Shown here: one piece after another, positions 1 to 11,392 of the stretch
How the letters are laid out: every line of letters starts with the position of its first letter
How positions within the stretch are numbered: the first letter of the stretch is position 1
Source: Anisus vortex
Taxonomy: Eukaryota > Mollusca > Gastropoda > Planorbidae
Length of the DNA: 64,000 nt
Direction: 5' to 3'
Assembly: GCA_949126835.1 (NCBI GenBank)
Contig: OX421495.1
Coordinates: forward strand, 5,596,011 to 5,660,010
Made by a program: the position numbers and the translations under genes
Notes under the pieces: model-generated
What the model was told of the DNA's origin: nothing
Seen by the model: the letters and a program-made list of their open reading frames with translations, nothing else
The model's database searches: none

Positions 1-1099
1 GTTAAAATTGTTAATTATTTGTTACATTAAATTTCTTTGTCATCAAAAAATAGGTAAAGGTGGAGAAGGTTAAAAAAACAATCATTTCATAGGATGTGAA
101 GTGGTGGTACATGTCCCAGTTTTTTTTTTTCTATTTTTGTGAACTCTAGACATTAAGCTGAGCTAATTGTGGTGATGGAATGTTGATATTCCCACTAATG
201 GACTCCACTAAGTGGTATGGATGAAAAAAAAAACAGTGCTTAATGTAGGCAGCTGAAAATCATTAACAATGTTCATTTATTGAAAGCATAAGATGGGTTT
301 TCAGCACAGTGAGGGCCATCTTGTTTCTGCTAAGAACCTAAAGAAAAAAAATGGTACAAAGAAAAGTTGCACCTGAAAATTAAAAAAAAAAATAAAAGGT
401 CAAATAATTAGATGAAGCAATACAAATTTAATGAGAATGATTTATTGACAATTTATTTTGGATTGAATGAGACCTGGTTCCACAACAGCACCTAAACAAA
501 TGAGGGGAAATCTATTAGTATATTTGTATAAATATCGTTGTAATAATTTACAAACAATTAACAGTATGTACAAAAACAAACACACACACACAAACATTGT
601 CCTTTAACCATAAAGCTTCATTGTGTTTTGTCTACTGTGTTGTAACTTTCTTCGTTAAGATACAGAAATTAAACTCAACTTTCAATGGAACAGGTTGCAT
701 AATACTTTTGCTATACAAAGTGGGGAATAAATGAAGTGAGGCTTAAAAAAAAAAATGTTTACAAAATAGTGATCTCCTAGATGTCTTGAAACACAACATT
801 CATTCTAGCATTACAAATAATACTGGGTGTTTATTACTTTTTAGTCAAATAATCTCTAATTGCAGAAACTGTGGATTTGTATCAATTCATTCTAGCTTTA
901 GATAACTACCCTTGGGCACATTTCCCACCTTTTTTATAAGTCCACAAACAATTTTAATTTGCCAAAAGTACAGACAGTGAAAAACATTAAACCTTTAAGC
1001 AGACGTAAATCTCTAGTTACTACCCATGGGAAAGTTCACACCTTTTTTTAACAAACAAATCATTTCAATCCAGCAGACGTAAATCTCTCCTAGCTTTAC
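1..1099. other. PLC-beta intron or 3' region; no further exon seen
   Basis: AT-rich, with no PLC-beta residues on the minus strand. Two diverged copies of a roughly 70-100-bp segment (around 893-960 and 995-1,060) resemble the sequence adjoining the donor of the exon at 1,100. A short (CA)n is at 580-591. Confidence 0.6.
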
Positions 1100-1266
1100 C
1101 TTTCTGAGCCATGCCAGTCTTATTTTCGTATTTGTGTATGAGCTGCTCCGCCTGCTTCACCGTGTAGTTTGGGTAGAGGATCTCGTTCAGCCGAGGATCT
1201 CTCTGCTGCTTGTTTAGAAAGTCACAGAACTGTTCCACTGTTAAATACGGCTTCTTCTTGGCTCCT
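1100..1266 (-). CDS. PLCB1: PLC-beta exon: EF-hand region, last visible exon
   Basis: The exon is 167 bp, starting after acceptor GTACAG. It reads [46 protein letters not shown] and then a split Gly codon at donor AAAG/gtaaag. [11 protein letters not shown]/F-P is a strong PLC-beta/delta EF-hand signature, and the KKG ending matches the position before the Q-L/I-S block that precedes the catalytic X domain. The next exon should encode that block and was not found in 1-1,099. Translation beyond the donor stops after a few codons. Confidence 0.94.
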
Positions 1267-1837
1267 CTGTACAATTAAACAAAAACTTGTCAACAAATCG
1301 TAATCAAGTGATTCAAGCCAATATTGTAAAAAAAAAAAAAGAAGAAAAAAGAGAGGACAAGACATTTTGCAACAATAAATATAAATTCACACTAAAACAA
1401 TACCGCAAACAAAAAATGAATATATATAAAAGTGAAAAGTATTTCTGTTAAACCAAATTGATCCACAGGGTTGCAGATGGAGCATTTTTTAAATTCATTT
1501 TTTTAAGTTGAAAGATTCAGAGAGAGAAACATCTCTGACCTATGAACACCAATGAGCTCTTCAATGTGTTTTGATCTCAGTTTAACCGTTTCCTCCTTGA
1601 AGTCACCGCATGTCCCTTCTACTGGCAAGTCACTTGCAGTCGCCGTGCGACACCGATTACTAGTTGTTTTGCTTCTGATCCCTATGCGAGTTTTTAAATG
1701 CCTAATTGGCCGATTATAAACTTTTACAATGAGAACAATAGTGACATTATTTTTACATTTTTAATTTTATTTTTAGCGCAATCATTCGGTTGGAGGGATA
1801 GAAGGCTAGCATCTGAATAAGGGTGAAACGGCTATCC

Positions 1838-1985
1838 ATCAAGCAGTAATGTATGACCACACCAGCCTAGCAGTAATGTATGACATGACAGCCTAGCAGT
1901 AATGTATGACGACACCAGCCTAGCAGTAATGTATGACCACACCAGCCTAGCAGTAATGTATGACATGACAGCCTAGCACAAATGT
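1838..1985. repeat. Minisatellite, ~25-27-bp unit, 6 copies
   Basis: The unit contains GCAGTAATGTATGAC followed by either CACACCAGCCTA or ATGACAGCCTA, alternating as two subtypes. It lies in the intron between PLC-beta exons at 1,266 and 2,328. Confidence 0.9.
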
Positions 1986-2327
1986 AAGACTGAGATCTAA
2001 ATTAAGAAAATGTATACTTGTGGTTAGTTACCGTAAGTGGCTACTGGATATATTTTGAAACAAAAAATAATATTCAACTTGGACAATGATAAACAAAACT
2101 TTTAGCCATTTATTTGTCTAAGTTATAAGAAAAAATCTTAGTGAAAAAAATTTAATACAAAAATCTATCTTGTTAAACACACACACAAAAAATATGCTTC
2201 ATGTAAAACTAGAAGTAAATTTTTAATAAATTGTTAAAACAACCAATGATGAAAATTTAAATGGTAAGGATTTAAACATTAAATTTTTAATAGTAGCACT
2301 TCAATAAATTCCAGCAGTGAAACTTAC

Positions 2328-2428
2328 AGCTCATCAAATATCTTGTCCACTTCTGTTCTACCAATCAGGTGTCGATAAAAATTAAAAAATCCTTCAAAGG
2401 TAAACTTCTGAGGGTTCAGGGCGTCTGA
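2328..2428 (-). CDS. PLCB1: PLC-beta exon: EF-hand region
   Basis: The exon is 101 bp, phase 0 in and 2 out: SDALNPQKFTFEGFFNFY, then RHLIGRTEVDKIFDE plus CT. The acceptor is CCTTCTAG and the donor GAGCT/gtaagt. CT joins to A of the following exon to make Leu, giving [12 protein letters not shown] as in PLCB1. Confidence 0.93.
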
Positions 2429-2639
2429 CTAGAAGGGTAAAAAGTCAACATTTACATTTCATGGGTAAACATTTCATACCATAAGATAAAGTGCCTAGTA
2501 ATGACATATTATTGTTTTTTTACACTTGTGTTTAATTTCTTTCAAAACAACAGCATGGGTATCTTACAAATTCTCTCTTCTATACTATACATAAGTTTAT
2601 TGCATTCCAAGCTTTTCCCGGGTCTTGTATTTTATTAAG

Positions 2640-2720
2640 GGTATATAAGAGTTGTTAAAACATGTTACTTGTCCTAAGTAGTTCAGGCAACCCATTCCAT
2701 GACTGGATGCCACTAAAATT
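2640..2720 (-). mobile_element. LINE 3'-end fragment (TAAGA-tail family)
   Basis: The plus strand reads TAGTTCAGGCAACCCATTCC, the complement of the family's coding WNGLPEQ segment. Only an internal part of the 3' end is recognisable. Confidence 0.65.
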
Positions 2721-2871
2721 AAACATGATGGCATTGTTCTTATACTTATTGTATTTACCCTAAAACCATGTGTTTTAAACAACAACAAAAATAATAAAGT
2801 TCTAAATGTGAATCCCTGGACTTAAGGCTGTTATTATTTAAAAAAAACATGCTAATGAATAAGTGTAAAAA

Positions 2872-3145
2872 AAGTAAGTAAAGTACTAGTCGGACCAAAT
2901 TAATCCATAGGGCCGGTGAAGCAGCGTTCAACAGTTTCTGCATTTCTGCATACTAGGTGATTGTGTGGCCAGCACTATGCACAGCCACCTTCACTTTACC
3001 CCAACTAAGGTCAGGTACCCATCAGAGCTGGGTAAACTCAGGGACACCCTTCAGACCCGGGAAAAAATCCTAGCCTAAACCAGGATTCGAACCCAGGACC
3101 TTCGGTACACCAACGGCTTCCGCGCCACTGTAATGAACGAGTGTA
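2872..3145 (-). mobile_element. tRNA-derived SINE (family 1), near full length
   Basis: On the minus strand it has a tRNA-like head with a B-box-like GGGTTCGAATCCTGG, a body including CTGATGGGTACCTGACCTTA, and a 3' end of GTCCGACTAG then ACTTTACTT. It lies in the PLC-beta intron just downstream of the exon at 3,171. Confidence 0.88.
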
Positions 3146-3170
3146 ACAAGTAATAAACTTGATAGCTTAC

Positions 3171-3255
3171 CTTCCCAGCATGGAATCCAACACTCTCTAA
3201 GGCTTTCTCCACTTTCTTTCTATCCTCTCTGTTGTTGGCTATTGTTTTGATAATG
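3171..3255 (-). CDS. PLCB1: PLC-beta exon: EF-hand region
   Basis: The exon is 85 bp. After completing an Asn codon it reads IIKTIANNREDRKKVEKAL and then ESVGFHAGK. The acceptor is CTATAG and the donor GGGAAG/gtaagc. The DRKKVEKAL block is characteristic of PLC-beta enzymes between the PH domain and the later EF hands. It ends in phase 0. Confidence 0.93.
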
Positions 3256-4087
3256 CTATAGTTGTAAGAGAAACAATTAGAGGCATTTAGTATGAAATCC
3301 CAGACTTTCAACTTGTGTAGAATGAATAACATTAATTGTATGCATGTGGATTTCTACCTTTCTGTCCACAATGCAGGGCAAGCATAGACATGGTTCACAT
3401 GTTTTGTGTTTATTTAACTACAGCATCCAAGAACATTGTGTGGCCTATCACATTATAGCTCGGATTCTTCTGTCAAGCATTGTCACTGGTACTATTCATG
3501 TTTTGGCATGGGTATAGCCCGAGCGCACTAGTACTGTTTACTTCGTTTTTCCAAGGGGATGGTGTGGCTAAGCACACCGAATGGTATTTAACTTTCCGCA
3601 CAAGCCAGACACCCATCAGACTCAACTGTTCTTAGAGAAACCAGTCATTTCAGTTTGGGGCTTACTACACTCATTGCCACTACTTGTATCCTTAAACATG
3701 TAATGCCTTCCATGCTCTTCCTACTTCCTTAATTAACCACAGTAGATTTGTAGAATCAAAGAGTGAGAGATTCAGGAACTTGTAAAGGGTTAACATTTAC
3801 CTAAACATTTTTCACAATATAAGGAATATATAATGAGGAGTTGCTTTTGGGTGTATTGTTTGTATAATTAGTTATTCTCCACTGACGCATGAAAGTTAGG
3901 CCCACCTACAATTATGTTCAGTTTGTTTACACTGACAATGTAATTATCCCATAGAGACGAACTTCAAAACTATGAGAGACCTAGTTATAAAGTATGACAC
4001 TAAGCCTGATTGAATACTTAGTTTTATTTTGTAATATATGGATGAATTCTATAGTCAATCTTCCTAATTAGATATTGCTTTGAATTT

Positions 4088-4512
4088 ACACACTTGTAGA
4101 TACACATGTAATGTGTGACACTGCTACACACTTGTACATACACAGGTATTGTGTGACACTTGCTACACACTTATGTGTGACACTGTTACACACTTGCACA
4201 TACACATGTCTTGTGTGACACTTGCTACACACTTGTACATACAGGTATTGTGTGACACTTGCTACACACTTGTATATACACAGGTATTGTGTGACACTTG
4301 CTACACATTTATGTGTGACACTGTTACACACGTGCACATACACATGTATTGTGTGAAACTTGCTACACACTTGTACATACAGGTATTGTCTAACACTTGC
4401 TACACACTTGTGTGTGACACTGCTACAGGCTTGTACATACACAGGTATTGAGTGACACTTGCTACACACTTATGTGTGACACTGCTACAAACTTGTGTGT
4501 GACACTGTTGAA
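4088..4512. repeat. Minisatellite of TGTGTGACACTTGCTACACA type
   Basis: Irregular copies contain ACACTTGTACATACACAGG and TATTGTGTGACACTTGCT, alternating with a shorter variant lacking the middle part. Open frames on both strands here (Cys/Val/Thr-rich) are repeat translations. Confidence 0.9.
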
Positions 4513-5451
4513 AATGCTTACAGTTTGTCTCTATAGCGAGCAGCCAGCAGTCACTGCTGACATGTCAAACATCTCACTTCCTGTTGGACCAATCATAGAG
4601 CAGACCAGGGGACAAGGTAATTGTAATAATAATAATAATAACAAGGCCATTGTCCATCTGGGTTGAAACAACAAACCTTATATTCCCATGCATCTTTTAA
4701 CAGGGCATTAACAAGATTGATTCCCCCCTCCCCACCCTCCTCCAACGTGTCTGCCTGTGCCACAAGTGAAAATGGAGTATGATTGATAACATCATTAAAA
4801 AACAAAACCACTAAGTGATGAATGCTGATTGCCCAGAGAGGATATACCAGATAACCTTTTCACATCACCCTGTTTTGCCCTAATTAGTAAAAGCCCCTAA
4901 TAGGCACAGTGTTGTCACAGGACACTTGAGTGTATTGTTGACATTTGGCTGTCACACAAAGTGATGGGACACCATGATATTTACAAATGTGGCCTTTCAC
5001 TTCCTATCAGATTTTTATCTGGGCTATTGTGGGAATTATGGGAATGATCCCTGGTATCTAGCTCATTGCATGGTTTATTAAGCAAAACAAAAACTAGCCC
5101 CATCAATTTTAACATTTATCAAGCAATCAATATTTCAAGGAAACAGGATATTTTTTTCCAATGAGGAAAAAAAAAAGGAACATAATACAACTATTTCAAC
5201 TACAGTGCTAGCAACATTTGCACAACTTTTACAGGTCAATAGAAGACATTCTTGAATATGAGAGACAACTCCTTAATGATATCCTTAGAAGTGAAGTGAT
5301 TTCCTCCCTTTGAATCTAACTGATCTCTAATGAAAATGAGCTAAATTACAAGACATCAAAGCTTTTTTTTTCCCCTATGAATACATGCTAAATTTGCTCT
5401 AATGGCAAATATGGAATAATGAATAACTAATTTTACATACAAATGTATGTT

Positions 5452-5763
5452 ATCTTATATGTTACAGATGCTCTTTCTATACCAAGATTATATGCATCCT
5501 ATGCTTATCCGAGGTTTGAGTCTAGTTTTGCATTTTGATTAGTGTTTTAAATGATGTTAAATTACAGGTTTTCCTGGCTAGTTCAGGCAACCCATTCAAT
5601 CCTGGATGACATTCAGGAAGAAAGAGTACTTATATGTATTTGTTCTTGCATATGGGACAAGAGAAATGTTTTTGTCCTTATGTTTATCTGAGCATTGCTA
5701 CAGGTTATTGTGTTGTATTTCTCAATTAGAGTTGAATGCTTTATGTATTATTATTACTTTACT
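5452..5763 (-). mobile_element. LINE 3'-end fragment (TAAGA-tail family), cut by a hAT insertion
   Basis: On the minus strand it ends in the family 3' terminus (GAAAGAGCATCTGTAACATA then TAAGA). The coding part holds the SFFP...WN-x-LPE motif common at the C terminus of CR1/jockey-type LINE proteins. The hAT element at 5,772 inserted immediately beside it. Confidence 0.8.
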
Positions 5764-5771
5764 CTATAGGC

Positions 5772-7389
5772 CAGCGATGGCGAACCTATGGCACGCGTGC
5801 CACAGCTGGCACGCAGAGCCATTTCTGTGGGCACGCGAGCAATTTCCAAAAATGGAACAGCTTAGTTATGGTCACACCGCTAGGGATGGGGTGGGCCAGA
5901 AAAAGTTGTTTCGGTTACTAGTGACGGGGCACCTTGCATGGTGGGGGACACATCTGGTTTCATATAGTTCTTTGTTAAAGAAGCAAAACACCCAGTCGTT
6001 CCGTGTCACTGTATTATACACTAAGAAACTCTTTGTGCCAGGGATAGCAGCAAGAAATTAGATGATATCCTTAAAGATGTCACAAAAATGGTCAATTACA
6101 TCATGGCTCGTGCTCTTAATTGTCGACAGTTTCACTCACTTCTTGATGAGGTCAAGGTGCAATATAATACTTTACTTATGTACAATAATGTCCGGTGGCT
6201 GGGCAGAGGTCGAGTATTGGAGAGATTTGTAGCATGCTTGGATTAAATAAGTCTTTTTATGATTCAAAAGGGGCAGGATTATCCACAGCCCAGTGATATG
6301 GTCTGCCTTATTAACCTCAAATTTTTTACAGATTTTACAGCACACTTCAATGAACGGAATAAAAAATTGCAAGGTTCAGAAAAAACAGCAGAAATAATGT
6401 TTGTGATATCAGAACATTTAAAAGAAAACTGCAGGTTTTTGAAAGATACCTACAAAGTGGACAGCTGAAATATTTTCCAAATGTAAAAATGCATTTACAA
6501 AATTGTGTAACATTTACCGACAATCCTTCAAGCAATCAGGAAATCTACAAGGAATGGTCTAGCATTGTAGCAGCTGCAAAGGAGAATAGATTTGCACAGT
6601 TCTGTAAGATGGAGACAACCCTCTGTTTTTTTACTTCCACGGATAAAGCCAAATTTGAAGACCTTGATCTTTCCTGCTAATTGTGGTTAGATTTAGGAAA
6701 TCTGGAAATGGAGCTATTGGAATTTCAAGAAAGCTCTATCTGAAAAAATTAATTCTATTATCTGCGTGAAACACTTGAGCAGATAGAGTGTGAAAGGATG
6801 GCAAATGACAGCATAGTTCGTAGCTCTGATGATGAAATCCTTAAAGTGTGGAACTCTCTGCCAAATAATTTCAAGTTGATGAAAGCACTTGGCATTGCAC
6901 TTCTTACTTTGTTTGGGTCATCTTATGCTTTTGAGCAGCTGTTTTCAACTTTAAATTATATCAAATCTAATACCAGAAACAGACTGGCAGATGACCTGAG
7001 TGCTGCATATGTCGCTCTTAAAGTTACGGGGCATGAGCCAAGGCTGGACAAAATATCATCATGCACACAACAGCAAAAATCACATTAATTATGCAAAATG
7101 CATACAATTAACTGAAATAACTGTAATTGTATTATATTTATAATTTGTTCATTTACTACAGTTCATGTTTTTTTTATAAGACTGTTGGTATCATTTAAAT
7201 ATCTGTTAATTTGTCATTCTTTTTTTTTTACAAAAGATGTTAATTAGTTCGGACAACTGTATGAGCTGTTGTTTTTAAATGTAAAACCTCAGTATTTTGT
7301 TTTAACTGCTGTGTTGGCACATTGAAAGAAATAAGTTTGTCTTGCATTGCACTTTGGGCACGCGGCCTCAAAAAGGTTCGCCATCACTG
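5772..7389 (+). mobile_element. hAT transposon, degraded but end-complete (1,618 bp)
   Basis: Imperfect terminal inverted repeats are CAGCGATGGCGAACCTATGG on the left and, read inward from the right end, CAGTGATGGCGAACCTTTTT. It is flanked by perfect 8-bp duplications CTATAGGC (5,764-5,771 and 7,390-7,397). The interior holds broken transposase pieces on the plus strand, including FGSSYAFEQLFSTLNYIKS near 6,918-6,975 (hAT dimerisation region; family pattern F-G-S-x-Y-x-C/F-E). Stops and frameshifts separate at least four pieces, so it is not coding-competent. It inserted into a LINE fragment. Confidence 0.93.
6798..7088 (+). pseudogene. hAT transposase C-terminal remnant
   Basis: A 96-codon open piece ends at a natural-looking stop. 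Residues about 25-75 read LMKALGIALLTLFGSSYAFE then QLFSTLNYIKSNTRNRLADD, the helical dimerisation domain typical of hAT transposases and domesticated relatives. Other pieces of the same protein lie upstream around 6,061-6,240, 6,259-6,468 and 6,489-6,680, separated by stops or frame changes. Confidence 0.88.
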
Positions 7390-7462
7390 CTATAGGCTAT
7401 GGATACATCTTCTTGGCCTGGGTTGTGGGCAGGGTGGGGTGGATTGGTTTTAATGTTGATTC

Positions 7463-7788
7463 GTTACACTGGATCTGATACACTGGATCTGATACACTGG
7501 ATCTGATACACTGGATCTGATACACTGGATCTGATACACTGGATCTGATACACTGGATCTGATACACTGGATCTGATACACTGGATCTGATACACTGGAT
7601 CTGATACACTGGATCTGATACACTGGATCTGATACACTGGATCTGATACACTGGATCTGATACACTGGATCTGATACACTGGATCTGATACACTGGATCT
7701 GATACACTGGATCTGATACACTGGATCTGATACACTGGATCTGATACACTGGATCTGATACACTGGATCTGATACACTGGATCTGATA
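7463..7788. repeat. 14-bp satellite, about 23 nearly perfect copies
   Basis: The unit is ACTGGATCTGATAC, almost without variation over about 325 bp. Three frames stay open because 3 x 14 = 42 carries no stop on the minus strand. The low divergence implies a recent expansion. Confidence 0.95.
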
Positions 7789-7794
7789 TATTCT

Positions 7795-7925
7795 GTGAAC
7801 TTTTGTTATTGCACATAGGACAAGAGAAATGCTTTTGTCCTAATGTTTATCTCAGCATTGTAATAGAGTGTTATCGTGTTGTATTTCTAAATTATAATAG
7901 TATGCCTTAAGTATGTTCTGATAGA
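7795..7925 (-). mobile_element. LINE 3'-end fragment (TAAGA-tail family)
   Basis: Matches the 5,640-5,745 part of the previous copy (AGGACAAGAGAAATGCTTTT, GTTTATCTCAGCATTG, GTTGTATTTCTAAATTA). It lies beyond the 14-bp satellite. Confidence 0.75.
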
Positions 7926-8210
7926 AATAAATAAAAGTAAAGGACATTTTTAAAAACATTTGGTGCATGGGGCTAATGGAGTGGACGGGGGGTGCCCATT
8001 GTGTACAAGAGGCTTGTGTAGCAAGCTCAATGCCAAGCTAATATACCGAAATTTGATCTTGACACCTGTTGAAACAATCCAATACTAAGACTAGACTATA
8101 CTAATGTGCCAGGTGCCAAGTGCCCAGGTCATTTACACAAGAATTTACAATTATAAAAACACGTAAGTGCTCTAACAGATCATAAAGCAGCCATTGGCAG
8201 CCATACTCAC

Positions 8211-8344
8211 TTCTTCATGGAGACTTTGCCTTCATTGTTCAGCACCAAACTGAACCTGGTGAAGATTTTACTCAAGTAGGTGAGGGCGCTGCTGTTCAGG
8301 GTCAACAGGTTGATGGAATACTTCAGGAGTTCATCCACCCACTC
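8211..8344 (-). CDS. PLCB1: PLC-beta exon: PH/EF-hand junction
   Basis: The exon is 134 bp, entering in phase 0 and leaving in phase 2. It reads EWVDELLKYSINLL and TYLSKIFTRFSLVLNNEG and ends KVSMK plus AA, which joins to C of the next exon to give the conserved KN-II-K. The acceptor is GAAACAG and the donor AAGAA/gtgagt. It corresponds to the helix leaving the PH domain and the first EF-hand helix of PLC-beta (family W-x-E/D-E/D-L-x-K/S). Confidence 0.93.
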
Positions 8345-8894
8345 CTGTTTCACAACAACACACAACAGCAAAACATTTATTTAATTCTAATTTAGTTTTC
8401 AATCAATTCATTAAAGCCAGGAAATCTCTCAATAATTTAAACAGCACCCCCAAAAAGAAAACAACTGTCAGCCATTAAGAGATTGACATGTTTGTTTTTC
8501 TCCAATTAATTGAATTTTTTTTTTTTTTTAATGCTTTTGTTGTGGATGATTTTATTTATACAAAGCTGCATGGACTTTTATTCTTTCATTTTAATTTCCT
8601 GAAAACAGTTATTAAGCCCATAGCTGAAACAGTCCCAATAGCCGTTAGCAATATGCTGCAATTGGACTTGCAAAGTTTAAAATTGTCAGCCACTAAATGG
8701 CTAGATCCAGAGAACCTTGTAATTCTCTACAAATCTTAAAAAAACATCAATTTCATCATCAGCATCAATAAAGACAGGTAATCAAGTTTTGGGAATAATT
8801 TGTATAATGAGCAAAGTATGCATTGGCATTTGATAATTATAAAAGTTTAGGAGGAAGGTATAAATGATTCACTTCATAAAGATTCATTGCAATT

Positions 8895-9696
8895 ACAGTG
8901 TGGATTGGTCAGTTTACTGGGCAAAGTCTTTATTGGGTGAAGCATTAACTTGAGCAAAACTTTCTTTGGTTGGAACAATAACTGGGGCAATAGTTTCATT
9001 GGTAGAAACAATTACCTAAGCAATATCTTTATTGGTGGAAACAATTACCTGGACAATAACTTTTTTGGTGGAAACAATTACCTGGGCAATATCTTTATTG
9101 GTGGAAACAATTACCTGGGCAATATCTTTATTGGTGGAAACAATTACCTGGGCAATATCTTTATTGGTGGAAACAAATACCTGGGCAATATCTTTATTGG
9201 TGGAAACAATTATCTGGGCAATATCTTTATTGGTGGAAACAATTACCTGGGCAATATCTTTGTTGGTGGAAACAATTATTACCTGGGCAATATCTTTATT
9301 GGTGGAAACAATTACCTGGGCAATATCTTTATTGGTGGAAACAATTACCTGGGCAATATCTTTATTGGTGGAAACAATTACCTGGGCAATATCTTTATTG
9401 GTGGAAACAATTATTACCTGGGCAATATCTTTATTGGTGGAAAAAATTATTACCTGGGCAATATCTTTATTGGTGGAAACAATTATTACCTGGGCAATAT
9501 CTTTATAGGTGGAAACAATTATTACCTGGGCAATATCTTTATTAGTGGAAAAAATTATTACCTGGGCAATATCTTTATTGGTGGAAACAATTACCTGGGC
9601 AATATCTTTATTGGTGGAAACAATTACCTGGGCAATATCTTTATTGGTGGAAACAATTACCTGGACAATAACTTTATTGGTGGAAACAATTATTAC
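8895..9696 (-). repeat. 33/36-bp minisatellite derived from a PLC-beta exon end and splice donor
   Basis: On the minus strand each unit carries TTTCCACCAATAAAG, ATATTGCCCAG and GTAAT: the last exon codons and the donor of the exon at 9,697-9,837. Units are 33 bp (VIVSTNKDIAQ) or 36 bp (VIIVSTNKDIAQ), so length variation never shifts frame. About 20 units read open to a TAG near 9,016. Copies become degenerate toward 8,895, which suggests growth from the exon side. One unit has lost its donor (CAG/ATAAT, near 9,210). Confidence 0.93.
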
Positions 9697-9837
9697 CTGG
9701 GCAATATCTTTATTGGTGGAAACAAAGCTGACAGTCTCTAGGTTGACCATATCTGTTCCATACACTATACTGACTATTTTATCTTCCAGTGGAATGTCCA
9801 TCTGCCCAATCTGTAGGGACTCTCTCAGTTTGTGATC
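9697..9837 (-). CDS. PLCB1: PLC-beta exon: end of PH domain, with amplified splice donor
   Basis: The exon is 141 bp, 47 codons, phase 0: DHKLRESLQIG, EDKIVSIVYGTDMVN and FVSTNKDIAQ. The acceptor is TTTTACAG. The end given here is the first possible donor, GCCCAG/gtaata at 9,697, which joins directly to EWVDELLK of the next exon as in the family. The last 30 or so bases of the exon plus the donor are repeated about 20 more times downstream. All the repeats stay in the same reading frame, so the true 3' end of this exon may lie up to about 0.7 kb further on (down to about position 9,030). The extent is the uncertain part; the exon identity is not. Confidence 0.9.
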
Positions 9838-9859
9838 CTGTAAAATCAAAACAAACAAA

Positions 9860-10427
9860 CACTGGAAAAAAAAAAAAATAATAATAAAAGAATGTTTGCC
9901 TTTGATCTTAGGATCTGTGAAGCTCAGAAGACCATGACTTGTGGGGAAGTAAGCCTGGTGGTTTCTTAGCCTGTTGATCTAACTACATAGACTGACAATG
10001 CTTATATAAAGATAAATACACTGTATCAAGATATGTGTACCTTAAAGCCTGTGTGTAGCTAACAATAACACTGACATAAAACATTTAGTTGTTGTTTTTT
10101 TTCAAAGAGAAAACTTCCTCCTAAGTTACCTTTTAACACTATCAAAAGAAATGCTCTGCAAAAAGGGAAATAATTACAGGTAAAAGCCTTATAATTGTTG
10201 ATAAAAAACTCTAACTATTCTATCCTAATGTTTTTATCTTACAAAATTTCAAACGCAATAGCTAAGTGATTCAACTAGTTTATTACATTTACTAACTTGT
10301 ATAGGTAAGTGAACATGTGCAACAAAAAGAGAGGGGAGAGACAGGGCGGCTGCATTCATTGGCTCCATCCTAAGACAATGTTCAGCCATCAGACTTTAAT
10401 AGATCTATAGTCTTATTTATGTGTGAG
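9860..10427. other. Intron sequence, nothing recognised
   Basis: AT-rich PLC-beta intron without repeats of the families described. 3,256-4,087 and 10,833-11,390 are similar. Confidence 0.6.
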
Positions 10428-10550
10428 AGAGAGAGAGAGATGGATAGATTGATAGATAGAGAAATAGATAGATACAGAGGCAGAAAGACAGACTGATGGA
10501 TAGATAGATAGATAAGATAAGATAAGATAGATAGATACTGATAGATATAT

Positions 10551-10585
<35 letters not shown>

Positions 10586-10683
10586 TAGATAGATAGATAG
10601 ATATATAGATAGATAGATAGATAGATAGATATAGATAGATAGATAGATAGATAGATATAGATAGATAGATAGATAGATATATC

Positions 10684-10727
<44 letters not shown>

Positions 10728-10738
10728 AAGATAGATAG

Positions 10739-10769
<31 letters not shown>

Positions 10770-10832
10770 TAGACAGCGAGAAAGACACAGAGAGAGAGAG
10801 AGTGAGTGAAAGAAAGAAAGAAAGAAAAAAAA
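10428..10832. repeat. GA and GATA microsatellite block
   Basis: A (GA)n stretch leads into long (GATA)n with an (AT)n core near 10,555-10,580 and ends in (GA)n/(GAAA)n. It lies in the 16-kb PLC-beta intron. Confidence 0.95.
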
Positions 10833-11392
10833 AGCTAAGTAGGTAAATCTAATAACTGTATGTGTATGAAGGATATATGGGTAAAGGCAGCATTTTAGTA
10901 CAGTATACTGAATGTTATGTAACAAGGCTGTTTCTCTATTAGGTTTTAGTCACAGTCTGAAAGGAATTAACTCTATCAACTGACCTCATGCCCAATAGAA
11001 TACATGTCTACCAATAGAATACATGTCTATTTGCCCCCGGACATGGTAAGAACTGAAGACTACACATGAAAATAACAATTGGATGCAGGGCCCCCCAAGG
11101 GATGGCAAGGGGGGTATCTCCAAATAGCAAGTCTCTGCGGGGAGGGGCAGGGCAAGGTAAAATCAATTAACTCTTTCACCGCCACATAGATTTCAGCCAG
11201 TCAACATAATCGAAATTAAAGCTTTGTTCAGCTTCTAGAAATCGATTACGTTGTTTTCTCTCCTTATTCCGACACACACACACACACACGTCTTCTTGTT
11301 GCTTTTTATGGAATCGAATATTTATATTGATGGTAAGACCACCGATGGCATGTGCTTATGGCAGATGTCTATGCGCATTCTGTGAGTTGGAT

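Noticed and set aside
8950..9741. 263-codon plus-strand frame with GNNYLGNIFIG repeats resembling a structural repeat protein
   Set aside because: It is the antisense of the PLC-beta exon-derived minisatellite; the minus strand has the homologous exon, frame and splice sites.
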